Of a stretch of 31,289 nucleotides of DNA, positions 24,425-31,289 are shown in pieces (the first letter of the stretch is position 1; the number at the start of each line of letters is the position of its first letter). The stretch is taken from assembly GCA_051011115.1 (NCBI GenBank), contig JBPCUN010000111.1, positions 1-31,289 of the forward strand, given 5' to 3'. Under the pieces are notes generated by a model, which worked only from the letters and a program-made list of their open reading frames with translations, made no database searches and was not told the origin of the DNA. A program made the position numbers and the translations under genes. This DNA is from Profundicola sp051011115. Its GTDB lineage: Bacteria; Bacteroidota; Bacteroidia; Flavobacteriales; Weeksellaceae.

Positions 24425-25198
24425 GTGAGATTCTGGTGGTTTTATATATTAATGTTCTTTGGATTATATTTTGTAAATGGGCAAGACAGCTCTTTTATGA
24501 TATGTAATAAGCCATTTGAAATAGATCGAAAAGAGGTTTTTGTTGATTGTATTGAATACAAGAAAGAAAAAATGAACTTCCGTGAAGCACTTGATATTGC
24601 TTCGCAAGGTATACGTAAGTATCCCTACAGTTATAACCTTCGTCTGAAAAGAGCCTTACTTCTAGAAAACTTAGGGAATACTGCATTTTCCGAGAAAGAA
24701 TTGATAGGTCTTATAAAATTATATCCAGAAAAACAAGAATTGCATAATTATTTAGGTAGAATCTTTTATGAGAAAGATAAGAGTAAAGCATTGTTAGCAT
24801 TACTTACCAGTATTGCTATTGAGCCTAATAATAGCATGAGTAGAGAGAATTTGCTTTTTGTAAAACGAATGTTGAGAGGGCGAACCATGTATGCACACAT
24901 TGCTAAAAGTGATTCTCCTCTCAGTTCATTTAAAATAGATGATTTTGACATTATCAATTACAAACTAGATAGAATGGATAAAAGCTTAGGGGTTTCATTA
25001 AATAACCTTCCAGAGCGGTTAGATTTTTTCTTCAAAACGCTTCATGAATATGACCATAGAAAGGAAGGGTTCTTTTGGGAATACTATGCTCAAAAATTTA
25101 TTTCTATTTACGTAAATGATAAAACCGATGAATTCGCATCTCATCTGTATGGTATTCAAGTGGATAGGGGGTTGCGGAACAGGATGATTGAAAAATAA
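24425..25198 (+). CDS. Exported TPR-repeat protein
   Basis: The protein has 257 residues from a GTG start. The first 20 residues (VRFWWFYILMFFGLYFVNGQ) form a signal peptide ending NGQ, a common Bacteroidota cleavage context. The frame extends to a TTG at 24395; an ATG at 24452 would lose the charged n-region. Residues about 50-140 contain TPR-like helix pairs (LRLKRALLLENLGNTAFSEK; ELHNYLGRIFYEKDKSKALL; LLTSIAIEPNNS). The C-terminal 110 residues are unassigned and include an HEYDHRKEGFFWEYYAQKF segment. It starts 36 nt after the LptF/LptG-type gene and is probably in the same operon, so a role at the periplasmic face is possible. Function unknown. Confidence 0.75.
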   Translation: MRFWWFYILMFFGLYFVNGQDSSFMICNKPFEIDRKEVFVDCIEYKKEKMNFREALDIASQGIRKYPYSYNLRLKRALLLENLGNTAFSEKELIGLIKLYPEKQELHNYLGRIFYEKDKSKALLALLTSIAIEPNNSMSRENLLFVKRMLRGRTMYAHIAKSDSPLSSFKIDDFDIINYKLDRMDKSLGVSLNNLPERLDFFFKTLHEYDHRKEGFFWEYYAQKFISIYVNDKTDEFASHLYGIQVDRGLRNRMIEK

Positions 25199-25220
25199 TT
25201 TAATTTTTTTTAGGAAAAGG

Positions 25221-25251
25221 TTTGGAGATTTAAAAATTGCATGTATATTTG
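25221..25251 (+). promoter_or_regulatory. Promoter of tRNA-Val
   Basis: TTTG (25221-25224), a 19-nt spacer and TATATTTG (25244-25251) fit the Bacteroidota primary-sigma consensus exactly. The -7 element ends 16 nt before the mature tRNA. Confidence 0.85.
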
Positions 25252-25267
25252 CAATCCAATTATGAAA

Positions 25268-25342
25268 GGGCTCTTAGCTCAGTTGGTTCAGAGCACCTGC
25301 CTTACAAGCAGGGGGTCACTGGTTCGAATCCAGTAGGGCCCA
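25268..25342 (+). tRNA. tRNA-Val (anticodon UAC)
   Basis: All cloverleaf parts are present: acceptor GGGCTCT/AGGGCCC (one T.G pair), D arm GCTC...GAGC, anticodon stem CCTGC/GCAGG with loop CTTACAA (anticodon TAC), and T arm ACTGG/CCAGT with loop TTCGAAT. The discriminator base is A and CCA is not encoded. It stands alone between its own promoter and terminator. Confidence 0.97.
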
Positions 25343-25355
25343 CTCTTTCAAACAG

Positions 25356-25383
25356 CCACCTATAGCGATATAGGTGGTTTTTT
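25356..25383 (+). terminator. Terminator of tRNA-Val
   Basis: CCACCTATA (25356-25364) pairs perfectly with TATAGGTGG (25369-25377) around a GCGA loop, followed by six T. It is 14 nt beyond the tRNA. Confidence 0.9.
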
Positions 25384-25455
25384 CTTGCAATAAAGTTAAG
25401 TAGAAAAATCATGTGATTTTGTCGCTTTTAACGAGTTTTCTGTTGCGAATGCGCC

Positions 25456-25587
25456 TTATAATGGAAACTCAACCCAGAAAGCAATTCGATCACTCATAAG
25501 GCTGATAACACCCAAACCACTTATGCCATGTAATAAAGAAGCAAGTGCAAAAATAATGGCAAGTATCCAAGGTTCTGTTAAATGCAT
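25456..25587 (-). pseudogene. Possible remnant of a TSUP (TauE/SafE)-type membrane protein, or a 43-residue membrane peptide
   Basis: A 43-codon frame encodes one transmembrane helix (WILAIIFALASLLHGISGLG) in a style seen at the N-terminus of TSUP/TauE-SafE anion exporters, whose first helix carries a Gly-X-X-Gly-X-Gly turn. It stops after VEFPL, and no continuation of the family is seen in any frame of the following 70 nt. It is either the N-terminal stub of a lost transporter gene or an intact small membrane protein. The rest of the 25385-25746 interval shows only a terminator and A/T-rich DNA. Confidence 0.35.
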
Positions 25588-25691
25588 ATTTAATACTATT
25601 GATTTAAACAAACGTTAACTGCATATAAAGTTATGAATTATTAACAATTAATCTGTATCCCTTAGTATAGAATAGACTATATATCATAAAA

Positions 25692-25717
25692 AAGTCCACC
25701 ATGATTATGGCAGACTT
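25692..25717 (-). terminator. Terminator of the lipocalin-like lipoprotein gene
   Basis: On the minus strand AAGTCTGCCAT pairs with ATGGTGGACTT (two G.T pairs) around a 4-nt loop and is followed by a T-run. It begins 29 nt after the stop at 25747. Confidence 0.85.
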
Positions 25718-25746
25718 AAATTTTTATAAGTTAAGGAGTTCTTCTG

Positions 25747-26145
25747 CTACTTTTTTTTAAAGACAATCGTATCGCCCTCTTTTTCTAAAGTTAATTCTTG
25801 CTCTGTAAGATTTATAATTTTATATCTTTCTTGATTCATCTCTGTCTGCTCTCCCTTGCTATTTTTTCTAGCAAAGACCAAATCTGTTTCTTCTAGTGTC
25901 CAGTCTTTTAACTCTAACTCTTTCATATACTCTTGATCTACAGAGCCATCATTATACAAAGAGAATGATTTTTCATTGTTTGACGCGTCCACCCAAGTAC
26001 CTAGTAGATTCGCCAGATTTATCCCTCTTTCCTCTGCAATGGTAGTAGGCGTGGTCAATAAATCAGCTGATTTTTCCTCTTTACAAGAAGTGCTTAAAAC
26101 CAATAAAACTCCAGTTAATAATATATTTAATTTAAATAAATGCAT
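25747..26145 (-). CDS. Lipocalin-like small lipoprotein
   Basis: The protein has 132 residues with lipoprotein signal MHLFKLNILLTGVLLVLSTSC (Cys21). A linker of about 25 residues leads to a small beta-rich domain: LLGTWVDASNNEKSFSLYND, KDWTLEETDLVFARK, YKIINLTEQELTLEK and DTIVFKKK. This resembles the short 'lipocalin family' lipoproteins common in Bacteroidota, which bear the G-T-W start of a lipocalin barrel but are too short for a full eight-stranded one. A -7-like TAAATTTG (26175-26168) lies 22 nt upstream of the ATG, without a clear -33 element. It is a single-gene unit with its own terminator. Ligand unknown. Confidence 0.8.
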   Translation of the reverse strand: MHLFKLNILLTGVLLVLSTSCKEEKSADLLTTPTTIAEERGINLANLLGTWVDASNNEKSFSLYNDGSVDQEYMKELELKDWTLEETDLVFARKNSKGEQTEMNQERYKIINLTEQELTLEKEGDTIVFKKK

Positions 26146-26215
26146 CCTTAATGATTTTAATAAAATTCAAATTTAGACAATACATATGGATTTTAATATG
26201 ATTCTAACCACAAAA

Positions 26216-26240
26216 AAAGCCACGCTATATGCATGGCTTT
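26216..26240 (-). terminator. Terminator of the two-gene membrane-protein operon
   Basis: On the minus strand AAAGCCATGC pairs with GCGTGGCTTT (one T.G pair) around a 5-nt loop, followed by seven T. It lies 20 nt after the stop of the gene at 26261. Confidence 0.9.
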
Positions 26241-26260
26241 GTAGATAGAGTTAGTTTCAA

Positions 26261-26764
26261 TTAGTTTTTCTTTTTTAAGATTTTAGAATTCTCTTCTTTT
26301 GAAACCTCAATCTCATCCCCATTGTCATAGTATTCCCCCTCTTCTTTAGAGCCAAAGAATTTCATATACAACATATAAAGGAAGATTGCCCCTACAATGA
26401 GAAGCCAGCCGCTATATTTGTCCATTAAGGATAGAGAAGTTAATTTAGCTTTGTCTAGGTTGTGGGCCGCCACAATTTCATCTGCCATGGTAGAATCAAT
26501 ATCAAAATAGAATTCTGTATTTAGGTTTTCGGTACCTACAAGCACAGGGTCTTTAGAAACCCATAGAGGAAAACCAGCGATATTAAAGGTTTCATATAAA
26601 ATTCCCAAGTCAAAAAATCTACCTGGATTGGTCATATATTCCTCTGTGTTAGGGAATTCATGCACCACTTTTATGTTTTCTGTTTTTCCGATAGATATCT
26701 TCGCAGAAGCCTCTTGTAATCCAGCAAAAAGAATTACGATTAATACTAAAATACTCTTTTTCAT
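26261..26764 (-). CDS. Membrane-anchored exported protein of unknown function
   Basis: The protein has 167 residues: a signal peptide (MKKSILVLIVILFAGLQEASA), an extracytoplasmic domain of about 100 residues (TENIKVVHEFPNTEEYMTNP, FFDLGILYETFNIAGFPLWV, TEFYFDIDSTM), one transmembrane helix (about 120-138, WLLIVGAIFLYMLYMKFF), and a charged cytoplasmic tail ending ILKKKN. I do not recognise the family. Its ATG overlaps the stop of the upstream gene (ATGA, 4 bp), so the two are translationally coupled and probably form one membrane complex. It is the second gene of the operon that carries the TGTAGA repeat in its promoter. Confidence 0.8.
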   Translation of the reverse strand: MKKSILVLIVILFAGLQEASAKISIGKTENIKVVHEFPNTEEYMTNPGRFFDLGILYETFNIAGFPLWVSKDPVLVGTENLNTEFYFDIDSTMADEIVAAHNLDKAKLTSLSLMDKYSGWLLIVGAIFLYMLYMKFFGSKEEGEYYDNGDEIEVSKEENSKILKKKN

Positions 26765-27228
26765 ATAGTTTTATTTATATTTCTTTCAATTATTTCTCTT
26801 AAAACTGTTTCTGTATTCAATTGCTCGCCTGCATAAAACATTTTAGAACTTGGTAGCAAGTATTTTTCTGAAGTGTTACCATCATTCATGGTCACCAATA
26901 CATAATTATCTCTTCTGTTTTCATAAACCTTTACTGCTTCCACTTGTTCTAAACTATATTTCTTTTCTGGTTTATTAAACTTCTTAAGATAAATTACATT
27001 ATCTGTAATATGTCCTGCTGCTATATTTTTAATAATATATAAACAGAACCAAACCAATACAGCTGCAATGGCTAAAGTCAATAATTGATTCCATTGCTGT
27101 CCAATGATTATAGCGTATAGTGCATATAAAGCAAAGGGAATTGCAAATACTAACCCGCCTATTGCACCATAATATCCCATATTGGTCCACTTAGAAGACA
27201 ACTTTACTTTTTTGTAATTCTTTTCCAT
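26761..27228 (-). CDS. Two-TM membrane protein with PH-like cytoplasmic domain
   Basis: The protein has 155 residues and no cleavable signal. Two transmembrane helices (about 18-42 GAIGGLVFAIPFALYALYAI and 48-68 LLTLAIAAVLVWFCLYIIKN) precede a beta-rich domain (about 75-155: HITDNVIYLKKFNKPEKKYS, VEAVKVYENRRDNYVLVTMN, EKYLLPSSKMF, then a helix TVLREIIERNINK). This layout resembles bacterial PH-domain (YdbS-like) membrane proteins, but the match is by architecture only. It overlaps the next gene by 4 bp. Its promoter has TTG-19-TAGTTTTG preceded by the paired TGTAGA repeat. Confidence 0.8.
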   Translation of the reverse strand: MEKNYKKVKLSSKWTNMGYYGAIGGLVFAIPFALYALYAIIIGQQWNQLLTLAIAAVLVWFCLYIIKNIAAGHITDNVIYLKKFNKPEKKYSLEQVEAVKVYENRRDNYVLVTMNDGNTSEKYLLPSSKMFYAGEQLNTETVLREIIERNINKTI

Positions 27229-27252
27229 GATTTCTTTTTCAAATTGTTTTCA

Positions 27253-27282
27253 CAAAACTATTCAAATCAGTAAGAGTTCCAA
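27253..27282 (-). promoter_or_regulatory. Promoter of the two-gene membrane-protein operon
   Basis: On the minus strand TTG (27282-27280), 19 nt, TAGTTTTG (27260-27253). The ATG follows 24 nt after the -7 element. The direct repeat at 27293-27311 lies just upstream. Confidence 0.75.
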
Positions 27283-27292
27283 GAATAGGAGC

Positions 27293-27311
27293 ATCTACAA
27301 TTTGTCTACAA
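27293..27311 (-). promoter_or_regulatory. TTGTAGA(C/T) direct repeat, putative activator site
   Basis: On the minus strand TTGTAGAC (27311-27304) and TTGTAGAT (27300-27293) repeat with an 11-bp period. The last base is 33 bp from the first base of the -7 element. The same motif, period and distance occur before the SPFH gene. Direct repeats one helical turn apart are typical of OmpR/PhoB-type response regulators. Confidence 0.55.
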
Positions 27312-27342
27312 TCTATATAAGTTTCTTAGAATGAGGTCTTTA

Positions 27343-27741
27343 TTATTTAAATTTTATCTTGATTGTATGGGATGAAAAGAGGGAACTATGATTATTCCTC
27401 AATAAATTATAAATCTCTTCCTCTGATTTATAAACTATTTTTTTGTCCTTATTTTCAAACATAATATAATCTAGACTTTGTGCGTAAGATTGTATTTGTT
27501 CTTTGTCCCAAGTTCCAATAGTAAAAAGTATGGTGCGTTTTTCGTGGCTAGGAATTTCCAACGTCCTATTATTCGTGGTGTGTAAATCCTCTTCAGTTTG
27601 TATGTTGTTTTTTTGTTTTGATTGTATTTCAACTTTGAGTAAACTGGAACTTTCATTCAGAAATTGGATATTTTGAAGTGGATCACAACTATACTGAATA
27701 GATAATAATAACAGTACGATTAAATTAAATAAGTAACGCAT
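27343..27741 (-). CDS. Small lipoprotein of unknown function
   Basis: The protein has 132 residues. The signal MRYLFNLIVLLLLSIQYSC (Cys19) is a lipoprotein signal. The mature part is hydrophilic, with LQNIQFLNESSSLLKVEIQS, an ERTI-like strand region (HEKRTILFTIGTWD) and a C-terminal strand HTIKIKFK. No family is recognised. It lies between the two transcription units that share the TGTAGA repeat and is divergent from the SPFH gene. A TACTTTTG -7-like element (27773-27766) is 24 nt before its ATG, with no clear -33. The A/T-rich codon use matches its neighbours. Confidence 0.7.
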   Translation of the reverse strand: MRYLFNLIVLLLLSIQYSCDPLQNIQFLNESSSLLKVEIQSKQKNNIQTEEDLHTTNNRTLEIPSHEKRTILFTIGTWDKEQIQSYAQSLDYIMFENKDKKIVYKSEEEIYNLLRNNHSSLFSSHTIKIKFK

Positions 27742-27816
27742 AAATCAGATGGGTTAATATTATTTCAAAAGTATAAAGTTTATTCCATATCGTATATAAA
27801 GCGGATTTTATGCCCT

Positions 27817-27834
27817 TGTAGACGATATGTAGAC
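27817..27834 (+). promoter_or_regulatory. TGTAGAC direct repeat upstream of the SPFH gene, putative activator site
   Basis: TGTAGAC occurs at 27817-27823 and 27828-27834, an 11-bp period. Thirty-three bp after its last base comes TATATTGC (27867), a weak -7 element, with no TTG at -33, as expected for an activator-dependent promoter. An 8-bp inverted repeat (CATATCGT 27786-27793, ACGATATG 27822-27829) overlaps it. Confidence 0.55.
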
Positions 27835-27892
27835 ACAGCTTTTAGGTGATTGTTTTCGAGCATATTTATATTGCAGCAAATTAATCAATCTA

Positions 27893-28870
27893 ATGGCAAA
27901 TTCAGATTCCAACATCCCTTTTATTGAAATTATAGAATGGGTAGAAACCAACCCGAATGTCCTAATGCGTAAAGTTTGCGATAAGGATAAAGAGATTAAA
28001 AACGGAGCTAAATTGATAGTGAGGGAAAGTCAAGCCGCATTATTCTTGAATGAGGGTACAGCGGCCGATGTTTTTACGGCAGGTACACATAATTTGAAAA
28101 CTGAAAATATTCCTATTTTAAGCAAACTTAAAGGCTGGAAATATGGATTTGAAAGCCCTTTTAAAGCCGATGTATATTATTTTGCCTTACAACAATTTGT
28201 GAATTTAAAATGGGGAACACCAGCACCTATCATGATGCGGGATTCTCAGTTTGGCCAAGTTCGAGTTCGTGCGTTTGGTACTTATAACGTAAGAATCAAA
28301 GATGTCAAGAAATTCTTTAATGAATATGCAGGAACGTTCCCACACCTCACCATTTTTGAATTAGAATATCAATTAAGAGATTACATTGCTCCTAAATTTG
28401 GAGAGGTAATCTCCCATTCAAATATTTCTGTTGTAGACCTTGCTGGGAACATTACAGATGTTAGTTCTAAGGTGAGGCCGTTAATCGAACCCTATTTTGA
28501 AAATTTAGGGGTTGAGGTTACCGAATTTGCCATAAGTTCTGTGACTTTGCCACAGGAGGTTACCAAGCATTATGATAATATCACCAATATGAATATGATA
28601 GGTGATATGGACAAATACACCAAATTTCAAACAGCCCAGGCTATCGGGGATAAGGATAATAAAATGCATAACGGGGTGCAAGATGGTGTGGCTATGGGGG
28701 CTATGATGGGTGCGATGCAGAATCAAATGCAATCAAACCAAGAGCCAAGTACTTCTTCTCAACCTACGATTGTAGAGAAAATGAAACAATTAAAAGAATT
28801 GTTTGAAAATGATTTAATAAACGTAGAGGAATTTAAGGCTAAGAAAAAAGAATTAATGGATTCTCTTTAA
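27893..28870 (+). CDS. SPFH-domain protein with C-terminal SHOCT domain (YdjI-like)
   Basis: The protein has 325 residues and no transmembrane helix. Residues about 20-235 are an SPFH/band-7-like domain of the COG4260 type, sometimes called virion core protein: AKLIVRESQAALFLNEG, VFTAGTHNLKTENIP, WGTPAPIMMRDSQFGQVRVR, AFGTYNVRIKDVKKF and VTEFAISSVTLP. A Met/Gly/Gln-rich linker (262-290) follows, then a SHOCT helix hairpin (293-325: EKMKQLKELFENDLINVEEF). In Bacillus subtilis the relative YdjI is encoded with PspA and zinc-ribbon proteins and acts at the membrane under envelope stress. Here two zinc-ribbon genes follow directly. It is probably a scaffold that recruits partners to the membrane. 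Confidence 0.9.
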   Translation: MANSDSNIPFIEIIEWVETNPNVLMRKVCDKDKEIKNGAKLIVRESQAALFLNEGTAADVFTAGTHNLKTENIPILSKLKGWKYGFESPFKADVYYFALQQFVNLKWGTPAPIMMRDSQFGQVRVRAFGTYNVRIKDVKKFFNEYAGTFPHLTIFELEYQLRDYIAPKFGEVISHSNISVVDLAGNITDVSSKVRPLIEPYFENLGVEVTEFAISSVTLPQEVTKHYDNITNMNMIGDMDKYTKFQTAQAIGDKDNKMHNGVQDGVAMGAMMGAMQNQMQSNQEPSTSSQPTIVEKMKQLKELFENDLINVEEFKAKKKELMDSL

Positions 28871-28878
28871 TATAAAAA

Positions 28879-29142
28879 ATGATGCAAGAACCAGAAGCAA
28901 ATAAAAAACCATTGAGTTTGGTAGAGCGTATGAAATTCAAAGCCAAAAACTCGCCTAAATATGGTGGGGAATACATAGAAGAAAAGGCTAATATGAGTGC
29001 CACCGATTGCCCGAACTGTGGTGCTGGACGTGCCAAATTAGACGGGGTTAAAAACTGTGCTTATTGTGGCTATGAATTTTTAGAAAATCACCAAACCAAA
29101 GGGATTCATCTCAATAGAGAAAAAGGAAGAGGAGAATTATAA
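28879..29142 (+). CDS. Small zinc-ribbon protein
   Basis: The protein has 87 residues. Four cysteines form one zinc ribbon: CPNC (44, 47) and CAYC (60, 63), separated by GAGRAKLDGVKN. The N-terminal half is basic (KKPLSLVERMKFKAKNSPKY) and the C-terminal tail is charged and probably unstructured. It starts 8 nt after the SPFH stop and ends 13 nt before the next gene, so it belongs to one operon. The second codon is also ATG. Zinc-ribbon partners of SPFH proteins are known in the B. subtilis ydjGHI cluster; this protein is smaller and has no membrane helix. Confidence 0.85.
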   Translation: MMQEPEANKKPLSLVERMKFKAKNSPKYGGEYIEEKANMSATDCPNCGAGRAKLDGVKNCAYCGYEFLENHQTKGIHLNREKGRGEL

Positions 29143-29155
29143 ACGGTCCTAGATT

Positions 29156-30256
29156 ATGAGTAATCATTCAGATTTAGAAAATTTAAAAGTAAGGTTTCAA
29201 ACTTTTACGCAGAAACTATTGGCCAAAGCCGATGAATTGGAGGCAGAGGTAAAGGCTTCTGCGCAAACAATGTATGATGAGGATACAGACCATCACAAGA
29301 GAAGTTACATTCAATTTAAATCTGGCATAGAAGGGCAATATCGGCATATGTTAAATAAAGCCCGTGATGTGTTTGAGGCGCAAATTCGCCCCATGAGAGA
29401 TAATAAAACATATAATGGCGTACAAGACTGGTATAGTGAGTTGTACACCATGATGAACGATTTTGAAGATAAAATATATCAAAAAATAAAGGGATTAGAC
29501 GAGGTGGTTCAGGAGATTACGGCTGAGTCTCGGTTACAGAGTATTTTAAAAGAGTACGAGGAGATTAAAGACGCATTTCATTGTTCGCAATGTGGGGCGA
29601 ACATAAGCATAGACCAAGTGTATTTTGTGTCCACTTATATCACTTGTCCTTATTGCCAAACACAAAATACCTTTATACCTAGTTCCAACATGAAAGAACT
29701 TCAATACTTATCCCGAGAAGTCGCCGAAGAACGTTTAAAACCCATGGAACAGCAATTAAATCAATTCGTTGAAGCAGGTATTTCACGAGAGCGTAAATCA
29801 TTGGCTTACCTAGATTATAGAGCCTTGTTATGGGTAGAGAAAACTAAAATTGTTCCTGTCTTCAAAGAAGAGTATGCGAAAGTTTTTTATAGAGAAATTC
29901 ATGAGGAAATAACACGATATAACACCAAAGATTTAACCTTAGAACCAGCATTCTATCAAAGTATTTTAGAACATTTAGGATTTAAACATTTGATGAAACC
30001 AAAAGTGATTCAGACTTATGAAGCACAAGATTATCATCAAGTAAAGGGGTTGATAAAAGAATGGTCTTGGCTTTATGAATTGTCATCATTCTTTATTTTG
30101 AAAATATATCAAGGAGAAAAACAGAAGGCTTTGCATGAAAAGCACTTCCATAGGATACAAAGCGAGTGGAAACAAATGTCAACCTTTTATCAAAATTTAA
30201 AAGACAAATCTCAAAATTTAGAAGAAGTAGTTTCAATTATTCAAAAAGAATTTTAA
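29156..30256 (+). CDS. Helical protein with a central zinc ribbon
   Basis: The 366-residue protein is almost all helical, with no signal or membrane segment. Residues 5-140 form long amphipathic helices, probably coiled coil. A zinc ribbon follows, with Cys143/Cys146 (HCSQCG) and Cys164/Cys167 (CPYCQ). Residues 180-366 are again helical and charged, including a Trp-rich LIKEWSWLYELSSFFILKIY segment. I do not recognise a named family. It sits third in the operon after the SPFH and small zinc-ribbon genes, which suggests it assembles on the SPFH scaffold. It is followed by 38 nt of A/T-rich spacer and then the acidic protein. Confidence 0.85.
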   Translation: MSNHSDLENLKVRFQTFTQKLLAKADELEAEVKASAQTMYDEDTDHHKRSYIQFKSGIEGQYRHMLNKARDVFEAQIRPMRDNKTYNGVQDWYSELYTMMNDFEDKIYQKIKGLDEVVQEITAESRLQSILKEYEEIKDAFHCSQCGANISIDQVYFVSTYITCPYCQTQNTFIPSSNMKELQYLSREVAEERLKPMEQQLNQFVEAGISRERKSLAYLDYRALLWVEKTKIVPVFKEEYAKVFYREIHEEITRYNTKDLTLEPAFYQSILEHLGFKHLMKPKVIQTYEAQDYHQVKGLIKEWSWLYELSSFFILKIYQGEKQKALHEKHFHRIQSEWKQMSTFYQNLKDKSQNLEEVVSIIQKEF

Positions 30257-30294
30257 TCAAGTAAAAAATAATTAAATATTAAAAAATAAATAAC

Positions 30295-31289
30295 ATGGAA
30301 AATAATCAAGAATTTGAAGGAGGGTATAATCCAGAAGACGGAATGTACTATGCTAAAGGCTCTTATGATAACGAGATTGAATATAACAATGAAGTGATTT
30401 GCCTTGTAAATCACACAGATGAATACTTTGCTGGGCTTAGCCAAGCGATGCAAGAAAGGAGATTTAATGATGTCAATACGATTTTAGATGAACTTATTGC
30501 AGTCAACCAAAATAATGTAGATGCTTTAAATCAATTAGGGGCATATGAAGGCGATGATACTTTGTTGAATACAGCCAAAAACTACCTGAATGAACTCAAT
30601 GGGTTATTAGAAAATAACTATAAAAAAACCGTTGAGATGCTAAAAGAAGGAGGACATAGCCAGCAAGATTTGGTGGCACAACAAGAAGCATTCAACACCA
30701 AATTACAAGATATCACAACGCAATTATCGACAGCATTACAAGAATTTTTAGAGAAATACAGCGAAGAGGAGGAGGAAGATGATGAAATGGACTTTTTTGG
30801 CGATATGCACATGGGTATGGAAGTGCAAGAACATGATCCAAACAATCCATTTTTACAACCTATTCACGGGATTTCTATAGAAGATTATGCCGCTGCAAGC
30901 GCAAAAATGGCCAATGGAATGACAGAAGATGAGGTGGCAAAGGCACTTGGTGTAGAGCGTCCACAGTGGGATGAGGCCAATCAATTGTGGCAACAACGCA
31001 TGCAGCAAGATACGGATATGACGGTGATTGGATTGTTTGGGCAATATTTTGCTATGGCAGATAATCATCCAAAATTCCAAGATGTAGAGAGTAGTTCCTT
31101 TGAAACGAACGAAGAAAACTTGGCTAGAATCAAAGAAGATCCAGAATTTCACTTTGAATTAACCGCTGCCATGCAGGCCGCATATAATTATGGGATAGAC
31201 GGAGCCCAGTGGCTTACAGATAATTATGGGCTATCATTAGGTGAGTTCCAAAGTGTGGCTATGCAGTGGGCATACACGCCAGTATACGC
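30295..31289 (+). CDS. Acidic protein, DUF6620-like, runs off the window
   Basis: The frame starts at ATG 30295 and stays open to the right edge, giving 331 residues of an incomplete protein. The N-terminal part (1-155) is helical, with a repeated helix pair (NDVNTILDELIAVNQNN; LLENNYKKTVEMLKEGG). An acidic run, SEEEEEDDEMDFF (about 156-168), follows. From residue 184 the sequence NPFLQPIHGISIEDYAAAS, EDEVAKALGVERPQWDEANQ and GLFGQYFAMADNHP fits what I recall as DUF6620, a family of unknown function; the assignment is tentative. It is fourth in the SPFH operon. The repeated aromatic W/Y segments (QWLTDNYGLSLGEFQS) suggest small helical repeats. Confidence 0.8.
   Translation, partial: MENNQEFEGGYNPEDGMYYAKGSYDNEIEYNNEVICLVNHTDEYFAGLSQAMQERRFNDVNTILDELIAVNQNNVDALNQLGAYEGDDTLLNTAKNYLNELNGLLENNYKKTVEMLKEGGHSQQDLVAQQEAFNTKLQDITTQLSTALQEFLEKYSEEEEEDDEMDFFGDMHMGMEVQEHDPNNPFLQPIHGISIEDYAAASAKMANGMTEDEVAKALGVERPQWDEANQLWQQRMQQDTDMTVIGLFGQYFAMADNHPKFQDVESSSFETNEENLARIKEDPEFHFELTAAMQAAYNYGIDGAQWLTDNYGLSLGEFQSVAMQWAYTPVY

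Noticed and set aside
25268..25342. tRNA-Val as an integration site for a mobile element
   Set aside because: No integrase gene and no repeated tRNA 3' end were seen in the window.
1..31289. CRISPR array, insertion sequence or prophage
   Set aside because: No regularly spaced repeats, transposase, integrase or phage structural genes were found on either strand.

Overview
The window looks like chromosomal DNA of a member of the Bacteroidota, most likely class Flavobacteriia. The evidence is the low G+C content, a SusC/SusD pair, many small lipoproteins, a type IX secretion sorting domain, TonB-dependent receptors ending in phenylalanine, and promoters of the Bacteroidota type (TTTG or TTG, about 19 nt, TAnnTTTG). 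The genus cannot be fixed from the sequence alone.

Region 1 (1-12335, all minus strand) is one tightly packed importer operon read leftward: a FecA-like TonB-dependent receptor, SusC, SusD, a lipoprotein of the substrate-import zinc metallohydrolase family whose HExxH motif is destroyed, a DUF4302 lipoprotein, an unrecognised lipoprotein, a DUF4856 lipoprotein, a secreted carbohydrate-binding-like/Fn3 protein, and an Ig-like lipoprotein cut by the window edge. Gaps inside the operon are 3-15 nt, apart from the last one. The 640-nt spacer upstream holds a perfect 14-bp palindrome.

Region 2 (12880-19670) has unrelated single genes: a TPR/Suppressor-of-fused protein, a secreted T9SS-sorted protein with a textbook promoter, mutS, and a divergent SpoU-family RNA methyltransferase. 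Clear hairpin terminators close three of the transcription units.

Region 3 (19690-25400) contains a TPP riboswitch controlling a TonB-dependent receptor, which is therefore probably a thiamine importer. The divergent run tgt, LptF/LptG-type permease and TPR protein follows, then tRNA-Val(UAC) with a well-formed promoter and terminator. The Tgt protein lacks the three zinc cysteines of the E. coli enzyme. The riboswitch leader carries a degenerate second copy of the thi-box core and an 11-bp segment complementary to the aptamer's 5' strand.

Region 4 (25450-31289) is the least explained. Small envelope proteins lie on the minus strand: a lipocalin-like lipoprotein, a two-gene operon of membrane proteins with a 4-bp overlap, and a small lipoprotein. 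On the plus strand is a cluster of an SPFH/SHOCT protein (YdjI-like), a small zinc-ribbon protein, a helical zinc-ribbon protein and an acidic protein that runs off the window. The promoters of the membrane-protein operon and of the SPFH cluster each carry a TGTAGA(C/T) direct repeat with an 11-bp period. Each repeat sits exactly 33 bp from the -7 element, which suggests a shared response regulator and a previously unlinked envelope-related regulon. This is the best candidate here for an undescribed system.
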